From contig JBANDB010000019.1 of the NCBI GenBank assembly GCA_037576215.1, forward strand, positions 255,501 to 319,500: 64,000 nucleotides of DNA, in the 5' to 3' direction. Made by a program: the position numbers and the translations under genes. The stretch's first letter is position 1; each line of letters opens with the position of its first letter. The DNA is from Armillaria gallica (lineage: Eukaryota > Basidiomycota > Agaricomycetes > Agaricales > Physalacriaceae). Of the stretch, positions 1 to 11,179 are shown piece after piece. A model generated the notes under the pieces. That model saw only the letters and a list, made by a program, of their open reading frames with translations. It ran no database searches and had not been told where the DNA came from.

Positions 1-537
1 AGGGCTTGTTATGTGTTACAAATTACTGGGAGCTTCACTTCACAGGGTCTCATTATGTGTTACATGAATTAACAGTCAAAATTGAACAGTAGATGCTTTA
101 CTATTGCTCTTGAATTACATCTCTTTGCTCCTACATCTGCATCAGACTCAGAGCTCAGAGTGTTCTTTAAATATGCCTCCATCTGTATATATTTTGGATT
201 CAAAGTAGGGCTTCAATGCCTATAATGACAGATCTGCAGCTGTAATAATGCTGCTGTAGAAATGATGGTGTGAAATTTGAAGTTTAAACACTGCTAAGTC
301 CTATATTAAAGTGGTCATGTTGAAGGATAAGGCCCATGTTAGAAAATAAATTAGTGTGCAATACCAATCAAGTTCTAAATGGTCTCCTTGTATATGCATT
401 CAGGTGTTACAGCATAACTGTAGTATATATCTATAGTAAACCTCACAGCATAGTGGTAGGTAACACATGTATAATATAGACTCTTCTTCTTAGAGACAGT
501 GATCAGAATCCAATTTCCTCCTCCCTGTTGATTCTAC
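1..537. other. AT-rich sequence without a gene
   Basis: No open frame, RNA gene or terminal repeat could be supported. The stretch is AT-rich and contains two near copies of a phrase with TTATGTGTTACA (around 8 and 54), which suggests old repeat sequence. It ends at the target duplication of the hAT-like element that starts at 546. Confidence 0.5.
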
Positions 538-545
538 CTGCTGGG

Positions 546-1200
546 TAGGAATGCTCACTGTACCATATACAGTTATGGCCATAAACTATATGGTAAAAGG
601 GTCTCAATAGTATGGTACAGATTTTGCTTATATACTGTACCATACCTGTCCCTATATGAGTGGCATTTAGGAGGACAGTGACCTGTCTTGAGTGAGATTT
701 GTAGTTAAAACATTATATTTTGTTAATTGCACTCAGGAGTCAGGACATGTATCAAACAATGGGGGGGGGTCAAAATTAAAAATTATGCCTCAATAATGAG
801 AACAATTATGAAAATGATTGTGAGTCTGCTGTTTAAGCTGGAAATGCTTATTTGAAACCTACAGTGATATCACTTCTCCGAATGAGGCAGGAGGCATAAT
901 CATTGAAGCTATAATCATCCCTATTATTACTCATAATCCTCTACCCTCCTCTGGAGGAGGTTCTACAATTATGGTGGATGGCAATTATTCTCATGATTAT
1001 AGACTTATAATCAGTGTATAATTGTCTTCATAATTGCTCTCATAATCCTCATTTTGACCCCCTCCTAATAGGACCTACCCATGCAATACCCATTCAAATA
1101 GAGCTATAAAAAGTGAATTCCAAAGTGCTGATAGAATGGGTATGGGCCTGTATATTGGTTCCTGTATCTACCATATGCATGAGTATGGTGGGCATCCCTA
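546..1200. mobile_element. Non-autonomous hAT-like DNA transposon with perfect 8-bp TSD
   Basis: The left end reads TAGGAATGCTCACTGTAC and the right end is its imperfect inverse, GTATGGTGGGCATCCCTA. The 8 bases immediately outside are CTGCTGGG on both sides (538-545 and 1201-1208), an exact target-site duplication. An 8-bp duplication with short TIRs beginning TAGGG/CAGGG is the hallmark of the hAT superfamily. The 655-bp body holds no transposase frame, so it must have been moved in trans. Subterminal ATGGTAC-type words recur near both ends, as in other hAT elements. A second terminal-inverted-repeat element appears nested inside it. Confidence 0.82.
763..1065. mobile_element. Small TIR element nested in the hAT
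   Basis: A G-run followed by TCAAAATTAAAAATTATG (764-788) is mirrored by CATAATCCTCATTTTGACCCC (1041-1061), so the inner 300 bp is bounded by imperfect inverted repeats. Much of the interior is itself built of CATAAT/ATTATG words. A clear target duplication was not found, so the superfamily is open and the stretch could instead be a foldback sequence. Confidence 0.45.
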
Positions 1201-1323
1201 CTGCTGGGGAAGGCTTGCAAATGACTTATAAGTAACCAAATAGCATGACATCTGTATTACCTATATTTGAATTATCTCAGGACCTCTAATTCTACATGCA
1301 AACTGCACATCTGATGCTTGTTG

Positions 1324-1611
1324 ACTTGTTCAATGTTGCACAATGATTGTTAAATTTGCTCAATACTCACTTTGCAGCCTACAGCATGCATATTTGGTAA
1401 ATGGCCTATGTTCAGCAAATACTGGGTGCCATCCATGCCAATGATGTGCCATGGGGGGATTGCAGAGGCAGCACCACAGCGAAATTGAAGCTCATAAGGC
1501 GGCAGTAATGGCAGTGCAATGAAATTGAAACTCAGCCAGATTGGTCCATGGGATGGCAATGGCTGGAAATTCAAAGTCTGCCTTATTATGTCATCTTCGC
1601 TACCTCTCTTA
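1324..1611. repeat. Direct repeat copy A (about 290 bp)
   Basis: Strongly similar to 3135-3446 in the same orientation. Both run from a TGCACAATG(A/C)TTGTTAAATTTGCTCAATACTCACTTTG-like start to TCAAAGTC(T/A)GC-TTATTAT(G/A)TCATC. The two copies bracket the 1.5-kb segment 1612-3134, which resembles an LTR arrangement, but TG..CA ends, a primer-binding site and coding sequence were not seen. A shorter diverged copy lies near 2130-2240. Confidence 0.6.
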
Positions 1612-2401
1612 ATATATAGACAAGCCTATGCCCCATGTCTTCGTCATGATTGCCAGACCCAAGGTACGAGGGTCTTGGCAACCTGACTGCAACACGGGGC
1701 TTCAGCTTGTTGGGGCCCGCCCCAAACCTGGCTTTTTACTATGATATGTCTTTGAATCTCTGTTGTCTGTTTGGAGCCACTGCAATGGAGCAAAATGGTT
1801 TTTATGAGTGCTATAAAATACTGTTCTGTTACTTCTGTAAGCCATGTAATGGACAGGTAGGGACTCTCATGATTTAGGTGATCATTATTAATAGCTGTCA
1901 TTACTGACAGAAGAGAGGGAGATATATATTCTGGTTCTTATGTCTCTGACTCGGATATCTGACATGGTGGGCTGCTATGGTCATCATTTGAACTCTGATA
2001 ATTTCTATAAGACTTACATCCATTGTCATTCAATGCTCATCGTCAACTTGTTACTCAGTCATTGCTCATTGCCTGATACTTGCATTGTTGCTATAGCATG
2101 GATAAGTAGTCTCAATTGAAGCTCAGTTAGGAGCCAGTCACACCAATGATGTGCTGTGGGGAGAGTAGAGGCTTGGTAGAGGCAGCAAAATTGAAACTTA
2201 CCTGGCTTGCACCATAGTATGGCAATGGCTGTTTATGACATTGTAACTGGGTAAGCATGTTATAGCTGAATTGTTAAAGTCAAAAACCTCTGGAGCACCT
2301 CACATGCTGTCATCCCATCTTCTTGCTTGTCATTTCAATGATCCCCTTCTTGGATATTATAACTATTAGTTCATTTCCATGTTTTAGTTATTACTCATGT
2401 T

Positions 2402-2735
2402 TAGGGATGTGCATCATACCATTACAAATATGACTGTAGACTGTATAAGAATTATTGGCCATGGTATGGTATGGTTGATGTCATATCCATACCATGTCCA
2501 TACCATCTTCTGTATATAGATATCTGGTGCCAAAGGGTGAGTATTATGCACTTCTTTTAGGTTATAGGTACTAACCTTTATGGCATAAGATAGTTTTCTG
2601 TCCCTCCCTCAACGACCATATTCAAACCATATGAATACCACCATATTTTAGGTCATTAAAGTTGGCCACAGTACAGACCCATATCTGTATACACTATACA
2701 TAACTACCATACTACAGATATGGTACACATCCCTA
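2402..2735. mobile_element. Short hAT-like MITE
   Basis: Ends TAGGGATGTGCATCATACC (from 2403) and GGTACACATCCCTA (to 2735) are inverted. The flanks CTCATGTT (2394-2401) and CTTATGTT (2736-2743) match at 7 of 8 positions, an aged 8-bp target duplication. The interior is about 330 bp of TACCAT/ATGGTA-rich sequence with no coding capacity. A damaged copy sits at about 41455-41775 within the inverted repeat. Confidence 0.68.
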
Positions 2736-3134
2736 CTTATGTTCCCTTGCTTCCTCAGACTTTAAAGTAGTATGTATACATTGTATTTTGTACTCATCAC
2801 CTCAGGAGTCAGCTTGTTGCTTTACATGGACAGAAAAAGGCTGAGTTGAGCTGTTCTGTATTTCTTGTATTTATGCCTTACTTATATCTCATAGCATAGT
2901 ATAGCACATATTCTTACAGGTAATATCATCAGCTTATTGTTCTATGTGGACAGAGAAAGGCTGAGCATAGCACATATTCTTGCATAATTGGTCTCCTTGC
3001 CATTTCTAACTGCTGTGGAAAGGCTTGAGCCTTGTCAAAGCCTCATAATAAGCAAATTATGGCATAGTCAGTACATGTATATGTTTTACCTGTCCTTGGA
3101 TGGTCTCCTGGCTTCTATTCCTACCTGCTAATTT

Positions 3135-3446
3135 GTCATTTGATGTTTGATGTTGCACAATGCTTGTTAAATTTGCTCAATACTCACTTTGTAGCCAATA
3201 GCATGTGTAGTTGGTGAACAGTCTATATTCAGTGAGTACTGGGTGCCAGCCATGCCAATTATGTATCATGGGGGGATCGCAGAGGCAGCAGCACAGTGAA
3301 ATTGAAGCTCATTGCTGTAGAGAGGCAGCAATGATGGCAGTGCAATGGAATTGAAACTCAGCCAGAATTGGCCAGGGTATGGCAATGGCTGGAAAATTCA
3401 AAGTCAGCTTATTATATCATCATCCACCTCTCTTCATATATAGATG
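3135..3446. repeat. Direct repeat copy B (about 310 bp)
   Basis: Second copy of the repeat at 1324-1611, same orientation. A third copy is at 41000-41330 in reverse. Shared landmarks are the CATGGGGGGAT run followed by GCAGAGGCAGCA and the GGCAATGGCTGGAAA block near the end. Confidence 0.6.
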
Positions 3447-6400
3447 TTCAGACCCCAGAGAAGGGCTTATATAATCTCGACTGCTTGCCTGTCAAGAGAT
3501 AAGAGTCTGCCTAGGGGAGACTAAGAGAAGGGAGGATGGATGACAGATGTAAGGGATTAATGGAAAGGCAGCAAAGTGAGACGCAGGATGTAAAATACAG
3601 CATAAACTGTTATGGCCAAGTGAAGCTGCGGAATGAGATGAGAGATAAGTATTATGAATAAGTCTTCAAATGGAATAAGGATGGAATTTGAGATACGAGA
3701 CAAGAAATCCTTGATTTCTTGGGTTTGGGGGGGGGAGAGAACTCGGCTTCAAGAGAACTATCAGTTGAGCAGAGGGAGACCAGCAATGAAACAGGTCCCG
3801 GAATGAATACCGGGATGAAGGGATGCTGGAGGCTCAAACTCGAAGCATTGGAAGCCGAGAACTCAGTCATTCATGAAATCTGAGCAGTTGAAGGACGTAG
3901 CTGCAGCATCAGACCAGGCGCTACCCAAACAAAGAAGGGAGTAGGTGGGTGGGTCAGCGAAGAGTGATGAAAGGACAGAGCGATGATAGAGAAAGCACGA
4001 AGTGGGAACAAAGTAAAAATACAAGAGCACAGAATAGCACAAGACAGTCACATTGTTTGGCTGACTTCACTGGGCCAAACATCTGGGAAAACACGACACA
4101 AAACACTGGGGAAAGGATCTCTCTATTTCGCTCTGCTTTACTTGGCCAGTCACAGAGTCTAAACTATTTGTGCCTCACATCAAACTTGTGTGGCAAGAAA
4201 ACAGGAAGGAAGGTTTGTTTTAGACCTGTAACCAATCGTCTCGAATGGTCACCGGTCACCAGTCATGACCATCGGTCACAGGTCAAGGTTTGTTTGGCTT
4301 CCAGTGCTCCCGAACACAAAAAAACAAGAGCAAGTAGCCGCTGCCAATGCCCTACTAAGCCTTCTCTTTTCCTCTCGAGTTCAGAAAGAATCGGGGGACA
4401 ATCGTTCATTCAACCCATTTTTGTGCTCTGCATCCACACTTGTCCATGTCACTCTTTTGGCTTTGATGGCCATGCCAGCTTGCTATTCTCTTTCTCTTAT
4501 GTCATCCTCACCTATCCATTGTCTTGCTGTTGGGATCAAAAGTGAATAGCTTTTTGACGAAGCTCTCACCATGGCTTGCCAGCTGGCCTTCAGGCTTTCC
4601 ATGCTTCAAAATTAAGTAGGACGAACTGTATGTCCAGACGTTCTCTCCTTCACTGTGAAAAAGAATTCTATGGTTGCTACAAAGAACAGTATGTTGTGGA
4701 TTTGTGTACCATGAATATCTCCTTATACTACTTTAGGCTCTGTTCATTGAGCGTCAACTGCAGGAAGCCTTTCTCTAGCCTCAAGGATGTTCTCCTTCCC
4801 AAAACCTTGAAAGCCATTGCCGTCAAGTCTTTCAAACTCTCCAGCATGACCACCATGCAAGAGGAAGACCTGTCACTTCTTCCAGCCATCACAGCGACGA
4901 TGCCAAGCCCTATCATCTGAATCTACCTCCACCCGCGATCTCCTCATCTGTGCATGCACTGGCTGCTCTGTGTTCCTTTGATGCTCTATAGCCTATTGGT
5001 GCTGATAACTGCTTGCAGAACTGTTTATCCTGGGTGTCACTCCTTTGCACGGACAACATTACCAGCCTCATATTGTTCTAGCATCTTCCTTCCTCTTCGT
5101 CATCACAGAGAATCTCATTTGATCCCTTTTGAACTTCAATAAACCCCTCGCCACAATCTGCAGTCAGAAATTGCTTCTATTACTAACATCTTGCAGACTC
5201 GTAATCAAAATGATCAAAGACTCCTTGGACGATGATTTTGTGCCAAGCCAACGTATCAACATCCAGTAAGCAAGGGCACGAGCTTGGGATACTCAGACAT
5301 AGGGTATGTATGTGTGGTCATTGCTGACCATTTGTCACATCTCAAGGCACATTCAACACAGTGACAATGGGCAAGAGATGGTCACAGGCTGTGCCAGATG
5401 AGGTATGTAGCTGGCATGTGAGCAAATACCTTGATGACTCATTTTTTGCATGCAGACTTCCAAGACGAAGACAAAAAGATGAGTCAACATCCAGCAAGCC
5501 TAGTGCTATTGTTTCCCAGATTATGAGTGGTATCTGGTTTGCACAACAACCGCATATCTTGTGGCGCCATTCAGGGAGAAGTCAGAAAAACGGAAACTGT
5601 ATGTATCCCCACAGTTCTCTTCTCTCTTGTTCTATACTAACTAGTATTCTGTTTAGCTGTGTAGCCCCAAGCACAATGAAAATCTATTTTCGGTGAGTTT
5701 TTTTGGTACTCAAATTGTGTATTTTGACTTAGGCTGCATTTTTAGATTCACATTGACACTGCATCAAGCTGAAACATAGGGTTTAACTACCTTACGCCTT
5801 TACTCGACCACATTTAATCATGGCAGCTGATTGATATCTACTGTTTGTTGAGGGCAGCTCTGGGTTGGATAACTACTTAGGGTGTCGCTCAGTAGCATCG
5901 CAAAGCCACTGCAAGTGATGCCACAAAAGCCTTCATGACAATGCCATCATCGTGCAGTTCCACCTTTACATTCTGAAATGGATCTTATCATGATGGCCAG
6001 ATAGTCGATGTCTTTAAGCAGCATTTCTCAGCTCTGATGACACAGCTCATTGAGGTGATGGCTTCTTTGTTGGCTCATAAGGTTCAGTTGCAGAGCACTC
6101 TGATGGAGTTCCCGTGCACGGAGGGTATCATCACAGATGTGGACAGGCCGACCGGCAGTGGAAGTCCAAGCAGCAAAGGGTAGGGCGATTGCGAGAAGGC
6201 TCCTTATGGAATGCACAATGGATGAAGTGAAGGTGCAAGGTTACAAGGAGGGATACAAGGAAGGGTTTGGAATGGCTAGATTGTTCTGGGAGATCAGGAC
6301 TAGGAAACATTTGGCGAGGGACAGAGGTGCTCTGTACCAGTAATCCCTCCAACCCATGGCAGGTATGTCTTTCAGCTATATGTTGTGCAACATATGCAAT

Positions 6401-7586
6401 TTCCTTTTCAGGACTGCAAAGTCAAGTCTGTCTATTCCTATAATGGTTGATCATGAAGACATGTAGGAGAAACTGAAAGCCTCTGTTTATCCCAAATTCA
6501 ATAGTCACTGTCATGTGGTGCATGCCTTTTCATATTGATTGGCAATCTAAATGTTGTGCAACTCTTGATCAATGTCCTGACAAACTATATCTGCCTATCT
6601 CATGGGAAACTGTTTTATCGCCTTCTCACGACTCACAGAAACACTCTGCAAGCCCATCGTCCTTGCATCTGGAAACTTCCTCACCTCTTTGTTGGTTCTC
6701 CATCTGGCCTGAAGGCATATGCCCGATACCCATGCAGGCCCCTTGCTTTGTCAGCCTCTGGATATTTCTGTCGCTGCTGGTCAACAGCCTTGGTGGTAGT
6801 TTTCAACGATGCAGCACTTTCAGCATCCTCTGACACATAAGTACGCTGGCTTCATCGGTACTTGAGAGAGAACGGCAGCCCTGTGTCAATGGTCAGGCTA
6901 AGTTCACGTGACAGTGGGGTGGTTGCTTTCGGGTGTTATGTAGGTGCTTTATTTGCAAGTTTGTGTTTCTAGGCTATCCTTTATCTCGTATCTGCTTAGA
7001 AGATTAGGACATTGCTATGTACCTTGGACAAATTACAACTAGATCATGTATTACATTTCTATCAATTTCATTCTCTTTTTGCCCCCATGCTCCCGGTTGA
7101 CATTACCCTCTAACTGCATGCCATTCAAAAGGTCGAGTGCATTAGCGGGCCTTGCCACTTGTCAGCCTTACTTAGTTATAGTCTGCGGCTAATGGCGGAA
7201 ATTCAGCTAACGTGCGTGACTAGATGGTAAACAGGCACTTTTACAGCTTATAAAAGTCTCCCTGCTTCCTGCCTTCTGAACTGCGGTGACAGTTTGCTCA
7301 TTGCCAACACCAGGAAGGTTCCCAGTTTATAATCACTCTTGATGAGTTTTGAAGAGACTTGATGTGCAGTCAGTGCTTCATTGCTGTTTCATCACAATTG
7401 CATCACGGATTAAGACGGTAATGAATACTCTGACGGGTGCGAACATGCCATGGACAAAGATTACATTATAGGACACTGTAAGCAAGCAATAGGAAGAACA
7501 AATATGTTTGAATTGTCGGTTTATCCAATCCATACTTGACAAAGCGTGAATGAAGCATGCTTTGATATCAGCTGTGACAAGGTTGG
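3447..7586. other. Unassigned tract, no supported gene
   Basis: GC content is higher than in the repeats on the left. Open frames are short and none chains convincingly. The longest (3949-4545 plus, 198 codons, alternative start) shows no recognisable motif and low coding character. Near 4245-4285 the word GGTCAC recurs several times on both strands. Splice-like sites occur near 5401-5457, but the joined frame closes quickly. TATAAAA occurs near 7249. This may be eroded host or element sequence. Confidence 0.4.
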
Positions 7587-7594
7587 GACAGCTC

Positions 7595-8676
7595 TAGGGA
7601 TGCCCACCGTCACCGTACATACGGTGGATATGGGCACCGTATATACAGGACCGTACCCGTACCGTCAAGCCCTCAGACTGACATCTTACAGTACGGTTGA
7701 CAGTATGGGTATAACCCGTAAAACCCGTACCGTAATGCAGTATTACAGCCGTAAATACGGTATCTCATTTAGGCAGGTCAGTGCCTGAAGAAGGTTGGAC
7801 TCAGACCACAATTACATCTTTTCTGCCATGTCGATGCTTGGTTGACATGCTTATTTTGTGATTTTTCCATTCCCCTTCCTCAAGTAAACTCCAATCCTTT
7901 ATGTGTACTGCAGCAAGATACAATCCCAGCTTGTCCGGTGGTACCACCTTCTCAGGAAGAGTATCTAAGAGCTAAGAGCCTTCCCGAGAGACGTCTTGGA
8001 AGTTTGAGCACTTCTCCTACTGGAGTATTCAACCGCATTTCATTCAACTGAAAATTTCTTTCTATATCCGAAAGCTTTGCACTACTCCATGAAAATAAGT
8101 ATATCTTTCCCTTCGCAAACTCTCAGTCATGCCTGCCATGGTAAAGAGAGGTATTTTGATTCTTTGATTGAAGTTATACATTTCGAGCTCAACTTACATC
8201 TTTTTAGGCTCCTACCAACCAACTATATCACTGCCGGTGCCCAACTGCGCATTGGTCATGAGCACCCACACCCGAGATCTGTTCTTTGGGCTTTTAAAAT
8301 GTCTTTGCCATGCTGCTTATACTGATTTCTTCTCGGTCGCTTGCAGTATCGGTCAATCCCTCATCTGAGGCTCATGGAAACCAGGTAGTCGCTCTCCAGA
8401 TCGTGGCAGAGTCGTTTTACATTCTATAAGTTGACATTGAACAACTTTTACTGGCTGATTTTAGTGGTTGTTCTCTTTCAGAGTCACTGCTCAGTCCGTT
8501 GTAATCGTTTCGAAACCATATTATACTTGCCTTTGCCCATATTAGCCGTATACCCGCTTTACAGCTGTACCGTACACCGTACCATACCGTTGAGCCTTCT
8601 TTAGCAGTACCCATCCCTGTAAGGTGTCCGTAAACTTTACGGCCGTACCTGTATATGAGTACGGTGGGCATCCCTA
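7595..8676. mobile_element. Non-autonomous hAT-like element with CCGTA-rich ends
   Basis: The ends TAGGGATGCCCACCGT (7595-7610) and ACGGTGGGCATCCCTA (8661-8676) are perfect 16-bp inverted repeats. The flanking octamers GACAGCTC (7587-7594) and GACGGCTC (8677-8684) match at 7 of 8 positions, which fits hAT. The 170 bp inside the left end and the 140 bp inside the right end are packed with CCGTA/TACGG words, like the subterminal transposase-binding repeats of hAT elements. No transposase frame is present. The termini belong to the same family as the elements at 546 and 2402. Confidence 0.8.
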
Positions 8677-8684
8677 GACGGCTC

Positions 8685-9794
8685 CAACAGTGTGGGGTTT
8701 GGAATACCACCCACATCCTTGTGCATGCATCATCCTGTACCTCGCGGGCACAATTGTTCGGTGAGTGAGTGTGCAGTAGGTAGCGCAGGGGAGGAATAGT
8801 AATGATGGGTGGATGGCACTGTACGCTTTTTTACATGTCTTGAAAGGGCCATGAGCATTCAAGGGAGGTATGAGCGGATCACGGCGGGAGAGCCTACATA
8901 GTTGATTTCAACATTGCTTAAAAACATGAGAATCGTGTAGTGCGACAGCCCGCTGGATCAGGCTGAGCCTCTGGGTTTGGTTCCCTGGCCTAAAACAAAA
9001 AAGTGAGGTAAGAACCAAGAAAAAGTCAATGAGATTGATGTACATGTACATTGACTTTGGATGCATCAAGTAGGGGAACCAGTACAGGTTCAGGGATAGG
9101 TGTTGAAGCGACGAGGACAGTCACTAGAGAGGCAGGCATGTTGTGATCATTATCCCAGACCGATAGAAATACAAGGTAAGAAGAACTCATGGAAGCTCAA
9201 TGTTGTCAACACCAATATGGCTAGTGAAACCTGGCAGTGCATATTGAATTAAGTGCAAAAAATTGTTTGACAAAAGAAGGACTGCGAAAGGAGAACAATA
9301 AACCCCCCCTCCCCATTCCAGGAGGTTTATATAAGAAGGGCCTAGTAGCAAAGCTCAAAGGGAGTTCCAAATGTGGACAATACCTTGTCGGTGGCCGGCG
9401 GATTTAGATAGATGCATTTTGGTTCCGAAGACAGTATAATGGTATAATGAGATGTGAGAGGCACTGGTGACGTCCTCATCGTCAAACTTGACTGCACTCC
9501 TTTCTAAGCTCAATATAATGCATTATTCACTAGAACCGGGTCATTAGTGAGGAAGACACAGATATCAGAAGGTAAGGCAAGGCCAACATTATTCTCACTG
9601 GATAATCTAGGGTCCTTGATCCACGCCGGCCTTGAACTTGGTGTTGCCAGCTTTGGTGCTTTGGGACTTGGCAGTGAACTTTTCCTAAAAACTCGTCGTA
9701 GATGGACGAAGATACAGGAGCCAGCACAACATGTTTGACAGCGGATCCAGCTACTTTGTGTTGTTGTTGACGATATTTGAGGCTCTTTCCGCTG
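8685..9794. other. Intergenic sequence, possible tRNA-like patch
   Basis: No supported gene. Around 8940-8985 a GC-rich patch ends in GGGTTTGGTTCCCTGG, faintly like a tRNA/SINE B box, but no cloverleaf could be drawn. Two overlapping minus frames near 9510-9877 cross the terminus of the next transposon and are rejected as genes. Confidence 0.4.
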
Positions 9795-9800
9795 AGCCTG

Positions 9801-10686
9801 TATGGGCGTAATAGCATCCAAAAAATTGGGTAGACGCAAGTGGACATTTTCCGGACACAAGTTGAGTAATCAAGCACCCAAGTTAACTTAGGCTTTCATC
9901 CTCCCACAAGTTAACTGATTTTCCAATTATTTCTATGAACACGGAATATGTACGTCAGGGACAATTGATACCGTAGTCTCATAGACGTCCGTGCGGGTCG
10001 CGAGAGGGATGAGGTGGTTGAACAGGCCGACATCATTTCGGTGGCTGCCATGAGCCTTGGCTTCATTGTTGTGGTGGATCGAACGCATTAAAATTTAAGC
10101 CTTGTATCTGTTGCCTTCACCGATTTCTTCATCGTCGTTTCATGCAATGGAGACTAACATCAGATTTCTCTGTCTTAGGCATTGAAAACGGTGGTTTGTT
10201 GCTCAGTAGCGGGTCCTGTTCAGAATTAAGGATATGTATGTCTTTTGTGCCATGATTTACTTCAAAACTGGCGTACATTTTGATATCATTCTGATAGTTA
10301 ATCAAGCATTCAAATGCTCTTCGAACCACCACAGATTAAGCTCAAAGAAGGCTCAACGAGAACGAGATTACAGATGGTTCAAGGCTTCATGATAAAGCCT
10401 ACTGAAAGGCATAGATACTAGGCTGTATCATTTCTCAGAACATTGGCATCGGTATCCTCTACGGAATCAAGGATTACATATCCAACCTCAGCAGGTATTA
10501 GCTGTCAGTGCGGAGATTCGCCTAAGTCACGGGTTTCTTATTTCGAAGCCGTAGGCAACAACGTCCTTCAAGTTTTGTGAAATGCCTCTTAACTTGAGGG
10601 AGGATGCAAGGGAACTTGCACACCAATAATTTACTTGTGCCCGAAGAAATACCACTTGCACGCATCGGAATTTTTGGATGCTATTA
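9801..10686. mobile_element. Non-autonomous relative abutting the core element
   Basis: This segment has its own inverted ends: TATGGGCGTAATAGCATCC at 9801 and GGATGCTATTA ending at 10686. Both are followed inward by an A/T run and by a GCAAGT/ACTTGC word. The right end lacks the final CGCCCATA and runs directly into the core left terminus at 10687. The segment has no target duplication of its own between 10686 and 10687. The simplest reading is a small non-autonomous element fused to a full-length one, the pair then moving as a unit. No coding sequence was found inside. Confidence 0.65.
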
Positions 10687-10712
10687 TATGGGCGTAATAC
10701 TGTCCGGAAAAT
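10687..10712 (+). repeat. Core left TIR (26 bp)
   Basis: Perfect 26-bp inverted match to 17303-17328. It starts TATGGGCGTAATACTGTCCG and continues GAAAAT. It matches the right terminus better than the outer left end at 9801 does (13 bp), so this is the original partner of the right end. Confidence 0.88.
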
Positions 10713-11179
10713 AAAGAAGGGACAAGCGCACATGCAAGATGGGATGCGGGATGCAATCAGGCACAAGTTAAGTGCATCATGATCCCCCAAAGCACACATG
10801 TGTCAACAACACGCATCTTGAAATGATCTTGCCACGTACTGTTATCACAAGTTATTTTCTCTCATGCACAAGTTCGTGCTCTATCCGCTCATGTACTCAA
10901 CTCTAAATTCACATTCACTCTCAAGTAGGGATGTTTCGATCATGATCGACACAAGATTGATCTGCCAGTGGATTTCATCACAAGTCAGGGACTTGACCCT
11001 TTTTGCACAAGTTTTATCCTCTCTTTCCAATACTCACAGGTTGACCTTATCCCATTTCTTTTGAAAAACATTGTTTCTCATTATTTGGTTCAGGGTAATG
11101 GGTAAACGGGTCCCCGTTTTGGAATTCCCTCTTTCTTCCCGTCTTTCTCCCGGAGCCTCGTCTTCCTCGGATCTCTACA

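Larger units (their letters stand above)
1612..3446. repeat. Dispersed repeat, left copy of a long inverted pair
   Basis: Reads as the reverse complement of 41000-42785 over nearly its whole length, by eye near 85-90% identity with indels. Landmarks on this side are the GGGCCCGCCCCAAACCTGG block near 1713 and the CTCTGGAGCACCTCACATGCTG block near 2289. About 250 bp (near 2736-2990) is absent from the right copy. Both copies hold the same hAT-like insertion, so that insertion predates their dispersal. No coding frame longer than 85 codons is present and none looks real. Confidence 0.75.

Noticed and set aside
3949..4545. 198-codon plus-strand frame, the longest in its region
   Set aside because: It starts at a non-ATG codon, has no motif, and a second frame overlaps most of its 3' half. 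Treated as chance.
8940..8985. Possible tRNA or tRNA-derived SINE
   Set aside because: Only a weak B-box-like word is present. No acceptor stem or anticodon arm can be paired.
9510..9877. Two overlapping minus-strand frames of about 115 codons
   Set aside because: Both cross the transposon border and target duplication at 9795-9801, and neither has coding character or motifs.
10926..10950. TAGGGATG word resembling a hAT terminus inside the large transposon
   Set aside because: No inverted partner or 8-bp duplication nearby. The word is short enough to occur by chance.
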